Source of the DNA: Actinomycetota bacterium
Lineage (GTDB): Bacteria; Actinomycetota; Thermoleophilia; Gaiellales; Gaiellaceae
Direction: 5' to 3'
Length of the DNA: 9,084 nucleotides
Assembly (NCBI GenBank): GCA_016870235.1
Contig: VGCB01000070.1
Location: 1 to 9,084, forward strand
This document shows, one piece after another, positions 1 through 6,143 of this stretch (its first letter is position 1; each line of letters begins with the position of its first letter). The translations under genes were made by a program, and so were the position numbers. Below the pieces are notes generated by a model that searched no databases, had not been told where the DNA came from, and saw only the letters and a program-made list of their open reading frames with translations.

Positions 1-1482
1 GAGCGCCGCGCCCGCCGACCGCGCTGCCGCGAGCGACGACGGGACGTCGAAGGAGGACGGCGTGCCCGCCGGGGGCACCGGCCGTCCCGCCTCGGCTCGC
101 AGCCGGAGGGCGCGCATGAGGCGATCGGGATCGTCGAGGACGACCATTCCTCCCTGCCGCAGCCGGTCGATCGCAGGGGCGACCATCGCGCCTGCGACCC
201 ACAGGCAGACGAGCGGCGAACCGGGCTCGGCGGCGACCTCGAGCATCCGCTCGGCAAGCACGAGCGAGAAGTCCGGCGGCTGCGCCGTCAGCACGAGGAC
301 GATCACGTCGAACGTCACCTCGTCGCGGAACGCGCGCAGCGCATCGCGGAAGATCTCCTCCCGCTCGGTGAACATGCCGCTCATGTCGGTCGGGTTCGCG
401 GGCGAGGCGAAGTCCGGGATCACGGCCGCGAGCGCCGCGCGCGTCGTCTCCGGGAGTGGCGGCAGCTCGAGCCCGGCCCGCTCGGCCGCCTCGGTCGCGA
501 CGACGCCGGCGCCGCCGGAGGTGGTGATGATCCCGACCCGACCCGGCCGCACGGGACCGCCGGCGCGCACGCGCCCCAGCCGCTCGAGCGCGGCGGCCGT
601 CTGGATCAGGTCGTCGAGCGACTGGACGGCGAGCGCGCCGTACCGATCCAGGACCGCCTGGAAGACATGGGCGTCGGTCACGAGCGACCCCGTGTGCGCG
701 GCCGACGCGCGCGCCGCCCCCTCGGTTGCACCCGTCTTCAGCACGACCGCCGGCTTGCCCGCCGCGCGCAGGGCGGCGAGACCGGCGACGAACCCGTCGG
801 CGTCGCGAATCCCCTCGACGAACATGGCGACGACGCGTGTCGCCTCGTCGGCGGCCAGCATGCGGAGCACCTCTCCCATCCCGACGTCCGCTTCGTTGCC
901 GGTGCAGATGACCGAGGAGAGCCCGACCCACGCGTCCTGCGACCGCTCGGTGAGGAGGCCGGCGACGCCGCCGCTCTGCGAGACGATCCCGACGCCGCCG
1001 GGCAGGAAGCGGTCGCGGTAGGAGACGCTCGACGCGATCACGCAGGCCGACCGCGTCACGTTGATCATCCCTGGACTGTTCGGCCCGATCAGCCGTAACC
1101 CGGTCCGGCGGGCGAGCGCGGCGATCTCGGCCTCCTCCGCCCGGCCCTCGGCGCCGGTCTCCGAGTACCCGGACGAGAACACGATCGCCCCGGCCACGTC
1201 CGCGTCCGCGCAGTCCTCCAGCGCGGCGAGCACGCGCGCCTTGGCGACGGCGACGACCGCGAGGTCGATCTCGCCCGCGGCCGCGACGGTCGGGAAGCAC
1301 GGGAAGCCGCCGACCTCGTCGTAGGTCGGGTTGACGGCGACGACGCGCCCGTCGAACCCGTGGCGCGTGAGCCCGTTGAGGAAGCGGAGGCTGAGCGAGC
1401 CCGGCCTCGGCGAGGCGCCGAGCACCGCCACCGAGCGCGGCGCCAGGGCCCGCGCGAGACGGTCGCTCCGGAGGTCGTCCAC
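1..1482 (-). CDS. ADP/NDP-forming acyl-CoA synthetase, N-terminal part (runs off left edge)
   Basis: The minus strand is open for 494 codons from a GTG at 1482 to the window edge, so the C-terminus is missing. The family interconverts an acyl-CoA, ADP (or GDP) and phosphate with the free acid, CoA and ATP in the cytosol. A CoA-binding Rossmann domain comes first (SVAVLGAS near residues 17-24, GPNSPG at 133-138, where the family usually has Cys and here has Ser). The succinyl-CoA-ligase-like domain has VSQSGG at 167-172 and the loop KTGATEGAARASAAHTG, whose His263 matches the phosphorylated His of archaeal acetyl-CoA synthetase alpha. A third domain begins near 315 (IITTSGGAGVV) and carries NPTDMSG at 363-369. 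The visible part ends in a Pro/Ser/Ala linker where an ATP-grasp domain would follow in fused ~700-residue members; whether it does cannot be seen. The start is supported by GAGG at 1494-1491, 8 nt upstream. Substrate unknown. Confidence 0.9.
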   Translation of the reverse strand, partial: MDDLRSDRLARALAPRSVAVLGASPRPGSLSLRFLNGLTRHGFDGRVVAVNPTYDEVGGFPCFPTVAAAGEIDLAVVAVAKARVLAALEDCADADVAGAIVFSSGYSETGAEGRAEEAEIAALARRTGLRLIGPNSPGMINVTRSACVIASSVSYRDRFLPGGVGIVSQSGGVAGLLTERSQDAWVGLSSVICTGNEADVGMGEVLRMLAADEATRVVAMFVEGIRDADGFVAGLAALRAAGKPAVVLKTGATEGAARASAAHTGSLVTDAHVFQAVLDRYGALAVQSLDDLIQTAAALERLGRVRAGGPVRPGRVGIITTSGGAGVVATEAAERAGLELPPLPETTRAALAAVIPDFASPANPTDMSGMFTEREEIFRDALRAFRDEVTFDVIVLVLTAQPPDFSLVLAERMLEVAAEPGSPLVCLWVAGAMVAPAIDRLRQGGMVVLDDPDRLMRALRLRAEAGRPVPPAGTPSSFDVPSSLAAARSAGAAL

Positions 1483-1540
1483 CCGTCCATCCTCGCGGAT
1501 TCGGCGCGGGCGAGTCGCACCTGCGCCTGCTCACCCTGCC

Positions 1541-1670
1541 CTTTCCGGACAGTGGCGCCTGTGCGAGGGGACTGTCCCCACCGTTTGCGCGATCGGCATG
1601 AAACCGTGACTCGACTGGGCCGTTTCGGACACGGAGGCCTGTGGATGGGGACTGTCCCCACCCTGTCCGG
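1541..1670. repeat. Doublet of GGGGACTGTCCCC palindromic elements
   Basis: Two 42-bp copies (1541-1582 and 1621-1662) lie in the same orientation, exactly 80 bp apart, and agree at 33 of 42 positions, including an unbroken 16-bp match at the right end. Each contains the 13-bp palindrome GGGGACTGTCCCC (1567-1579 and 1647-1659); in the second copy symmetry extends to 15 bp. An 8-bp inverted repeat brackets the unit: CCGGACAG at 1545-1552 and CTGTCCGG at 1663-1670. This occupies most of the 265-bp gap between the divergent ligase and SDR genes. It resembles a REP/MITE-type dispersed element rather than an operator, but that is inference from shape only. Confidence 0.6.
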
Positions 1671-1747
1671 CGTCCTTCCGGGACATTGTCGATTGTGGAT
1701 TGCCTAGCATCTGGTGCTCGGGGTCGTCGCCGTCGAGGAGGTCGCTG

Positions 1748-2518
1748 ATGAAGCTGGAGGGGCGCGTTGCGGTCGTGACCGCGGCAGGGTCGGGGATGGG
1801 TCGGGAGTCGGCGCTCCTCTTCGCCTCGGAGGGAGCGCACGTCGTCGTCGCCGATCTCGACGGAGACGCCGCCGGGCGGACGGCCGCGGAGATCGCGGCC
1901 GCGGGCGGCTCGGCCGCGGCGGAGCAGTGCGACGTCTCGAGCGTCGCCGAGCTGCGCGCGCTCTTCGAGCGCGTCGACGCAGACCACGGCGTCCTCCACG
2001 TCCTCTACGCGCATGCCGGCATCCCCGGCGCCGCGGGCCTCGACATCACCGAGGAGGACTTCCAGCGGTCGGTCGACGTCAACATGAAGAGCGCGTTCTT
2101 CTCGACCTCGTTCGGGGCGCCGCTGCTCCGGAAGGCCGGCGGGAAGGGCTCGATCATCTACACGTCGTCCGCCTCCGGCCTGGTCGGCTCGATGTACAGC
2201 CCGCTCTACTCGATGGCGAAGGGCGGCATCGTCAACTTCACGCGCTCCGTCGCGCTCGCGCTCGCGAAGGACGGGGTGCGCGCCAACGCCCTCTGCCCCG
2301 GCCCGATCGACACGCCGATGCTGCCGCTCTTCTTCGGCCGGACGCCCGGGACGGCCGTCGACGACGAGATGCGCGGCTTCATCGCGGCGGCGGTCCCCCT
2401 CGGCCGTCCGGGCACGACACCGGAGATCGCGGCGACGGCGCTGTGGCTCGCCTGCGACGACTCGAGCTTCGTCACCGGTGTCGCCCTGCCGGTCGACGGC
2501 GGCCTCACGGCCCGCTGA
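1748..2518 (+). CDS. Short-chain dehydrogenase/reductase (SDR)
   Basis: This encodes a 256-residue classical SDR, normal length for the family, which oxidises alcohols or reduces ketones with NAD(P)(H) in the cytosol. The nucleotide-binding loop is TAAGSGMG at 11-18, where the usual first Gly is Ala. Asp36 at the end of the second strand suggests a preference for NAD(H). The NNAG motif is degenerate (YAHAG, 87-91). The catalytic set appears complete: Asn112, Ser141, Tyr154 and Lys158 (YSMAK). PGPIDTPM follows, and the C-terminus VTGVALPVDGG is typical of the FabG/glucose-dehydrogenase-like group. The ATG at 1748 is chosen because GAGGAGG at 1735-1741 sits 6 nt upstream; an in-frame TTG at 1700 lacks such a site. 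The next gene starts 24 nt after the stop, so the two are probably cotranscribed. Substrate not assignable. Confidence 0.92.
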   Translation: MKLEGRVAVVTAAGSGMGRESALLFASEGAHVVVADLDGDAAGRTAAEIAAAGGSAAAEQCDVSSVAELRALFERVDADHGVLHVLYAHAGIPGAAGLDITEEDFQRSVDVNMKSAFFSTSFGAPLLRKAGGKGSIIYTSSASGLVGSMYSPLYSMAKGGIVNFTRSVALALAKDGVRANALCPGPIDTPMLPLFFGRTPGTAVDDEMRGFIAAAVPLGRPGTTPEIAATALWLACDDSSFVTGVALPVDGGLTAR

Positions 2519-2542
2519 CCGACGGGCCGCCGAGACGCAGAC

Positions 2543-3328
2543 GTGCACCCTCGACTCACCGTCAACCCGAGCGTCTTCCGCCGCGGCTCGCGCCTCGAGG
2601 AGGACATCGCGGTGCTCCGGGCAGCCGGGGCCGAGCGGATCGGGCTCGGGGCGCCGAAGCTCCTCGCGGCGGGCGAGGAGGGCGTCCTCGCGGTCGTCGA
2701 GTCCGGCCCGCAGGTCACCCACCTCGTCCAGCCGGGCCTCGTCGGCCTCGGCGCGGCCGACCCGCACCGCGGGCTCCTGGCCACCATCGACGCGGCCACC
2801 CGAGTCGGCGCGTCGATCGTCTACGGCCCGACCGGCGGCGCCCCAGCCCTCGAGTGGGAGGAGGCCGCCGACGCGTTCGTCGAGGCGATCGCGCCGGCCA
2901 GATCGTACGCGGAGGACAAGGCCGTCCGCCTGCTCGTCGAGCCGACGATCTCGCTCATCGCCGACCTCAGCATCCTGTTCACGCTCGCCGACACGGTGGA
3001 GCTCGCAGCCCGCACCGGCCTCGGCGTGTGCATCGACGTCCAGCACTGCTGGCACGAGCGTGGCCTCCGCCCCGCGATCGCCGCCGCCGCCGGCACGATC
3101 GGGCTCGTGCAGCTGAGCGACTGGCTGCCCGGCAACCGCGCGCACGTCCGTGCCGTCCCCGGCGACGGCGCGATCCCGCTCGACCGCATCGTCGGCTGGA
3201 TCCTCGAGACCGGCTACACCGGCCTGTTCGACCTCGAGCTCTACCCCGAGCCGGACATCCGGGAGCAGGACACGATCGCACGCGGGCTCGAGCGAGCGAC
3301 CGCGCTGCTCGACCGGCTCGGCGCGTAG
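2543..3328 (+). CDS. Sugar phosphate isomerase/epimerase-like TIM-barrel protein
   Basis: This encodes 261 residues resembling the xylose isomerase-like TIM-barrel (AP endonuclease 2) superfamily, whose members isomerise or epimerise sugars, keto-sugars and inositol derivatives using a divalent metal. Landmarks are LVEP with Glu133, CIDVQH with Asp165 and His168, LVQLSD ending at Asp193, His201, the loop VPGDGAIPLD (205-214), and FDLELYP with Glu232. Glu133, Asp165, His168 and Glu232 (possibly His201) are the likely metal ligands by analogy to the family. The start is a GTG at 2543 with only a weak upstream purine stretch (GAGAC), so translation may be coupled to the SDR gene just upstream. 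An oxidoreductase next to an isomerase of this fold is a common catabolic arrangement for sugars and polyols such as inositol, but nothing here fixes the substrate. Confidence 0.83.
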   Translation: MHPRLTVNPSVFRRGSRLEEDIAVLRAAGAERIGLGAPKLLAAGEEGVLAVVESGPQVTHLVQPGLVGLGAADPHRGLLATIDAATRVGASIVYGPTGGAPALEWEEAADAFVEAIAPARSYAEDKAVRLLVEPTISLIADLSILFTLADTVELAARTGLGVCIDVQHCWHERGLRPAIAAAAGTIGLVQLSDWLPGNRAHVRAVPGDGAIPLDRIVGWILETGYTGLFDLELYPEPDIREQDTIARGLERATALLDRLGA

Positions 3329-3341
3329 GCACAGCCCGAAA

Positions 3342-3388
3342 CCCTCGATCGAGGGGCGTCGCGCACCCGCACGGGGCATGCCCTGCGC
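3342..3388. promoter_or_regulatory. Palindrome-rich gap before the protease gene
   Basis: The 112-bp gap between the isomerase and protease genes holds a perfect 14-bp palindrome, CCCTCGATCGAGGG (3342-3355), and a second, GGGCATGCCC (3374-3383), flanked by the arms GCGCA (3361-3365) and TGCGC (3384-3388). The first could be a weak terminator for the SDR/isomerase pair, or either could be a protein-binding site. Neither is followed by a T-tract. I see no convincing -35/-10 pair upstream of the protease. Confidence 0.35.
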
Positions 3389-3440
3389 AGCTCCCTCCGT
3401 ACGGTCAGTCGAGAACACGGAATCGGCGGAGGGACGACTT

Positions 3441-5171
3441 ATGCGGACGGACGGGGGCAGGACATCGGAGACGCGTGGCAACGCGCTCTGGGGAGGCGAT
3501 CGCGGCGGTCGTCGTGGACGGATCGCGATGCTCGCCGCCGTCCTCGCGCTCGTTCTCGCGATGGTGGCGGGCGTGGCGACACCGACGTCGACCGCCGGCA
3601 AGCGCGCACCCGAGACGGACCGCGACGTCGACGGCCAGTCGTTCATCCAGGAGGATCTCCTGGCGTCGGCGCGAGCGACACCCGGCGCCGTCTTCAAGGT
3701 CATCGTCCAGGTCCGCACGAAGGGCAAGGGCAACGGCACCAAGCTGATCGAGAAGGCGATGAAGGACCGCCCCGGCAAGGGCAAGGGCAAGGGCGTGAAG
3801 CGCGACATCAGCTCGCTGGGGACGATCGCGGCGGAGCTCACGGGCGCTCAGATCGTGAACCTCGCCGACAGCCCCGCCATCTTTGCGATCACCGAGGACG
3901 CCCCCGTCGCGTCGAGCCACTCGAACAACCAGTCGTGGGTGCCTTCGACCGAGATCCTCGAGAACTCCACCAACCCGTGGTCGACCTCCGCATCCTTCCC
4001 GACAGTCGCGGTCGTGGATTCCGGCGTCGAGAGCAGGTCGGACTTCGGGACGCGCCTGCTCGCGAGCGTCAACCTCGTCTCGAGCGGCACGAACTCGCCC
4101 GGAGACGGCTACGGGCACGGCACGCTCGTCGCCGGCATGATCGCGGGTGGCGTCGAGGGCAAGACCGGCGTCGCGCCGGGCGCGAAGATCGTCTCGCTCG
4201 ACGTGCTCGACGACAACGGCGCCGGGCGGATGAGCGACGTGATCGCCGCCGCCGACTGGATCCTCGCGAACAAGTCGCGCCACAACATCCGCGTCGCCAA
4301 CTTCTCGCTCAACGCGGGCGGCGGCGCCAGCGTCCTCTTCGACCCGCTCAACTACGCGGTCGAGAAGCTCTGGCTGAACGGCGTCGTCGTGGTCGTCTCG
4401 GCCGGGAACTACGGCACGGGCTCGACTCCGACGGGCGTCAGGTTCTCCCCCGCGAACGACCCGTTCGTGATTACCGTCGGCGCGACCGACACGAACGGCA
4501 CGAACTGGAACGACGACGACTGGGCCGCGCCGTGGTCGGCATGGGGCTACACGTACGACGGCTTCTTCAAGCCCGAGATCTCGGCCCCCGGTCGCAGGAT
4601 CACGGCGGCGGTGCCGTCCGGCTCGAAGCTCGCGACCCAGTTCTCCACGCGGAAGTCGGGCACGAACTACATGTGGATGTCCGGCACGTCCTTCGCCGCT
4701 CCGCTCGTCGCTGGGACCGCGGCCTACTTCCTCGCGCTCAACCCGAACTGGACGCCGGATCAGGTCAAGGGCGCGCTCATGCTCGACGCTGACGTGCCGG
4801 ATGGCTACAACAGCCGTGGTGCTCTCGGCGTCGGCGTTCTCGACGGCGACGGCTCGGTCGGGACATCGAGCCCGCCGAACCCGAACGCCGCTCTCCAGCG
4901 CTTCGTGACGACCGATTCGACCGGCGCCAGGGTGTTCAATGCTGCGAGCTGGTCGAGCGCGGCCAGGGCCGACGCCTCCTGGGCTTCCGCCTCCTGGGCT
5001 TCCGCCTCCTGGTCGAGCGCGTCGTGGGCCGACGCGTCCTGGTCGAGCGCGTCCTGGTCGAGCGCGTCGTGGGCGAGCGCCTCCTGGGCCTCCGCCTCCT
5101 GGTCGAGCGCCTCGTGGGCGAGCACGTCGCAGGCCGACGCCTCGTGGGCGAGCAACGTCGGCGTCGAGTAG
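3441..5171 (+). CDS. Secreted subtilisin-like (S8) serine protease with pentapeptide-repeat tail
   Basis: This encodes a 576-residue exported endopeptidase. The N-terminus has a basic region (RRGRIAM) and a hydrophobic stretch at about 28-47, consistent with a long Sec signal peptide. A propeptide-like region follows (about 60-155), with an I9-like pattern (VFKVIVQV, then LTGAQIVNLADSPAIFAI) interrupted by a Lys/Gly-rich segment at 94-121. The catalytic domain has the full S8 set: Asp193 in AVVDSG, His226 in GHGTLVAG, Asn323 in SAGNYG (oxyanion hole) and Ser417 in SGTSFAAP. After a Gly/Pro/Ser-rich linker, residues 501-570 form 14 pentapeptides of consensus SASWA/S, leaving a 6-residue end. 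The ATG at 3441 has GGAGGG at 3428-3433, 7 nt upstream. The gene stands alone: it follows a 112-bp gap and ends just before a strong hairpin. Function of the tail is unknown; cell-wall or partner binding is a guess. Confidence 0.94.
   Translation: MRTDGGRTSETRGNALWGGDRGGRRGRIAMLAAVLALVLAMVAGVATPTSTAGKRAPETDRDVDGQSFIQEDLLASARATPGAVFKVIVQVRTKGKGNGTKLIEKAMKDRPGKGKGKGVKRDISSLGTIAAELTGAQIVNLADSPAIFAITEDAPVASSHSNNQSWVPSTEILENSTNPWSTSASFPTVAVVDSGVESRSDFGTRLLASVNLVSSGTNSPGDGYGHGTLVAGMIAGGVEGKTGVAPGAKIVSLDVLDDNGAGRMSDVIAAADWILANKSRHNIRVANFSLNAGGGASVLFDPLNYAVEKLWLNGVVVVVSAGNYGTGSTPTGVRFSPANDPFVITVGATDTNGTNWNDDDWAAPWSAWGYTYDGFFKPEISAPGRRITAAVPSGSKLATQFSTRKSGTNYMWMSGTSFAAPLVAGTAAYFLALNPNWTPDQVKGALMLDADVPDGYNSRGALGVGVLDGDGSVGTSSPPNPNAALQRFVTTDSTGARVFNAASWSSAARADASWASASWASASWSSASWADASWSSASWSSASWASASWASASWSSASWASTSQADASWASNVGVE
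4941..5150 (+). repeat. Fourteen in-frame 15-bp repeats (SASWx pentads) in the protease gene
   Basis: The 3' end of the protease gene is a tandem array of 15-bp units encoding pentapeptides in one unbroken register. Position 4 is Trp in 12 of 14 units (Arg in the second, Gln in the thirteenth); position 3 is Ser except in the second unit; position 1 is Ser, Asp or Ala; position 5 is Ala or Ser. Asp at position 1 occurs in units 3, 7 and 14. Several adjacent units are identical at DNA level, which points to expansion by slippage or unequal crossing over. Confidence 0.9.
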
Positions 5172-5189
5172 CAGGACGGTCTTCTGACA

Positions 5190-5227
5190 GAGACGTATCG
5201 GGCGCCTGCGGGCGCCCGATGCGTCTC
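5190..5227. terminator. Bidirectional hairpin terminator between convergent genes
   Basis: A 17-bp stem (5190-5206 with 5211-5227, one T·G pair and otherwise fully complementary) encloses the tetraloop TGCG. It begins 18 nt after the protease stop and ends 13 nt before the stop of the convergent small secreted-protein gene, the expected place for a shared terminator. There is no T-tract on either side, as is common in high-GC actinobacteria, so termination activity is inferred from stem strength and position. Confidence 0.75.
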
Positions 5228-5240
5228 TACGGCCGCCCGT

Positions 5241-5744
5241 TCAGTCGACGTCGACGAGCTGCCACTGCCCGCCGATCCGCCGAGCCGTGTGCGAGACCGT
5301 GACCCGGCGGCCGTCCAGCTTCGCCGACCAGACGATCGTCGCCGACTGTCCGGTGACCGTGATCTTCGAGACCCTGGTCGTGCGCGTGATCTCGTCCGCC
5401 AGCTTCGCGGCGGCGCCGCCCTGCCGGGTCGGCGAGTAGATCCACCTGAACCCCGCCTCGCAGGTCGCCACGGTGATCTTCAGCTTCTTCAGGTTCGCGA
5501 TCAGCGCCCGATCCGTCTCGGGCGCGGTCAGCGTGCAGGCAGTGGCGAAGTCCCGGTCGAGGAGCGCTTCCCGGTAGTTCGCGAACATCTCGGAGACCCT
5601 CGCCGCCTCGGCTCCAGGTGTCGCCGCCGCCGCGGTGCCCGTCGCAAAGGCGGCCACCAGCGCCACGACTCCGATCGCGCTTGGGAGCGCTCTGTTTGTT
5701 GCCGGGCTCTCTCGCGTCTGCTGGGCGATCGGCCAACGTAGCAA
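5241..5744 (-). CDS. Small secreted protein, probably NTF2-like fold
   Basis: This encodes up to 167 residues: a hydrophobic, Ala-rich export signal at about 20-41 (AIGVVALVAAFATGTAAAA), then a ~125-residue domain. The start of that domain (VSEMFANYREALLDRDFATACTLTAPE) resembles the helical opening of NTF2/SnoaL-like exported proteins of actinobacteria, and the end alternates beta-strand-like segments (KITVTGQSATIVWSA, RRVTVSHTARRIGGQWQLVDV). Cys70 and Cys95 could form a disulfide outside the cell. No catalytic motif is visible and I do not assign a function. The start is uncertain: the only codon upstream of the signal is a TTG at 5744 without a Shine-Dalgarno, lying inside the arm of a large hairpin repeat, so about the first 14 residues are repeat-encoded. 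An internal GTG (codon 27) would cut into the signal. The gene converges on the protease across a terminator. Confidence 0.72.
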   Translation of the reverse strand: MLRWPIAQQTRESPATNRALPSAIGVVALVAAFATGTAAAATPGAEAARVSEMFANYREALLDRDFATACTLTAPETDRALIANLKKLKITVATCEAGFRWIYSPTRQGGAAAKLADEITRTTRVSKITVTGQSATIVWSAKLDGRRVTVSHTARRIGGQWQLVDVD

Positions 5745-5923
5745 ACGCGAGAGAGCGCGGATCCTGCTGTGCTTGCTGCCGCAGGCTCGCGCATCGGCTG
5801 GAGTGGTTCTACGCCAGTAGCTGATGCGCGAGCCTGCGGATCCTGGCTCTGCTTGTTGCCGGGCTCTCTCGCGTCTGCTGGGTGGGGGACAGACGTAGCA
5901 GACGCGAGAGAGCCCGGATCCTG
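5690..5923. repeat. Tandem array of three large stem-loops (period about 79 bp)
   Basis: Three hairpins follow each other: arms 5702-5722/5740-5760 (19 of 21 pairs, 17-nt loop), 5779-5799/5819-5839 (21 pairs including one G·U, 19-nt loop) and 5859-5879/5897-5917 (21 perfect pairs, 17-nt loop). They are separated by similar 18-19 nt linkers that begin ATCCTG and end TTGCTG or TTGTTG; the same end precedes the first hairpin and ATCCTG follows the third. Hairpins 1 and 3 share arm sequence (GGGCTCTCTCGCGTCTGCT in the left arm) and loops starting GGG and ending ACGT. Hairpin 2 has a different arm sequence but equal pairing, so the arms have changed together. The right arm of hairpin 1 contains the likely start codon of the small secreted-protein gene. 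Confidence 0.85.
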
Positions 5924-5927
5924 AAGC

Positions 5928-5944
5928 AGGGGGAGGGTCCCCCT
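5928..5944. repeat. Short G/C-tract hairpin
   Basis: AGGGGGA (5928-5934) and TCCCCCT (5938-5944) form a perfect 7-bp inverted repeat around GGG, directly after the stem-loop array. It could be part of the same repeat family or a small terminator; no T-tract follows. Confidence 0.45.
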
Positions 5945-5972
5945 GGCCCCCTCACAGACACCAGCAAGCAGT

Positions 5973-6093
5973 ACGGGCTTCGGTGTTCTGATCCCCGAGG
6001 TGGGCTACGGCGTCCGTTGGACGCGTCTGGCTGAAGCCAGACGCGGAAGCCCGTGACCGCCTCGTTGCCCCCCGTCCGACTTCAGTCGGACGG
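5973..6093. repeat. REPIN-like inverted pair of small hairpins
   Basis: Two hairpins of one family lie head to head, 26 nt apart. The first (6022-6045) has a 10-bp stem, CGCGTCTGGC, around TGAA. The second (6072-6093) has a 9-bp stem, CCGTCCGAC, around TTCA, which reads TGAA on the other strand. In the same orientation the stems share CGTCYGRC and differ at three positions, each balanced by a change in the partner arm. An outer 9-bp inverted repeat (ACGGGCTTC at 5973-5981, GAAGCCCGT at 6046-6054) encloses the first hairpin, and a small hairpin, CGTCC-GTT-GGACG (6011-6023), abuts it. The block lies downstream of the acyl-CoA dehydrogenase stop and may also terminate that transcript. No transposase is in the window. 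Confidence 0.65.
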
Positions 6094-6143
6094 CACCGCC
6101 AACACCCGCGTCCCACCGGTCGAGAACACGGCCAGGCAGGCAA

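Noticed and set aside
62..1661. Long plus-strand open frames at 62-1021 and 1331-1609, and a minus-strand frame at 1089-1661
   Set aside because: They are out-of-frame shadows with Arg/Ser/Ala-rich translations. The minus-strand frame ending at the left edge with start 1482 carries coherent acyl-CoA synthetase motifs throughout.
1686..1710. SDR promoter with TTGTCG and TAGCAT
   Set aside because: The boxes are separated by only 13 bp, too short for a normal sigma-70 type promoter; chance similarity is likely.
1700..1747. Upstream TTG start for the SDR gene
   Set aside because: It would add 16 residues with no family resemblance and lacks a Shine-Dalgarno, while ATG 1748 has GAGGAGG at good spacing.
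5690..5923. Possible CRISPR array
   Set aside because: Only three units; the repeated parts are long inverted arms with short loops, not direct repeats separated by unique spacers, and no cas gene is near.
3409..6131. Shared 13-mer GTCGAGAACACGG at about 3409 and 6119
   Set aside because: One 13-bp match within 9 kb of skewed composition is expected by chance, and the flanks do not align.
5801..6143. Short open frames within the palindrome-rich gap (for example minus strand 5952-6143)
   Set aside because: They read through the hairpins, lack ribosome binding sites and show no protein-like composition.
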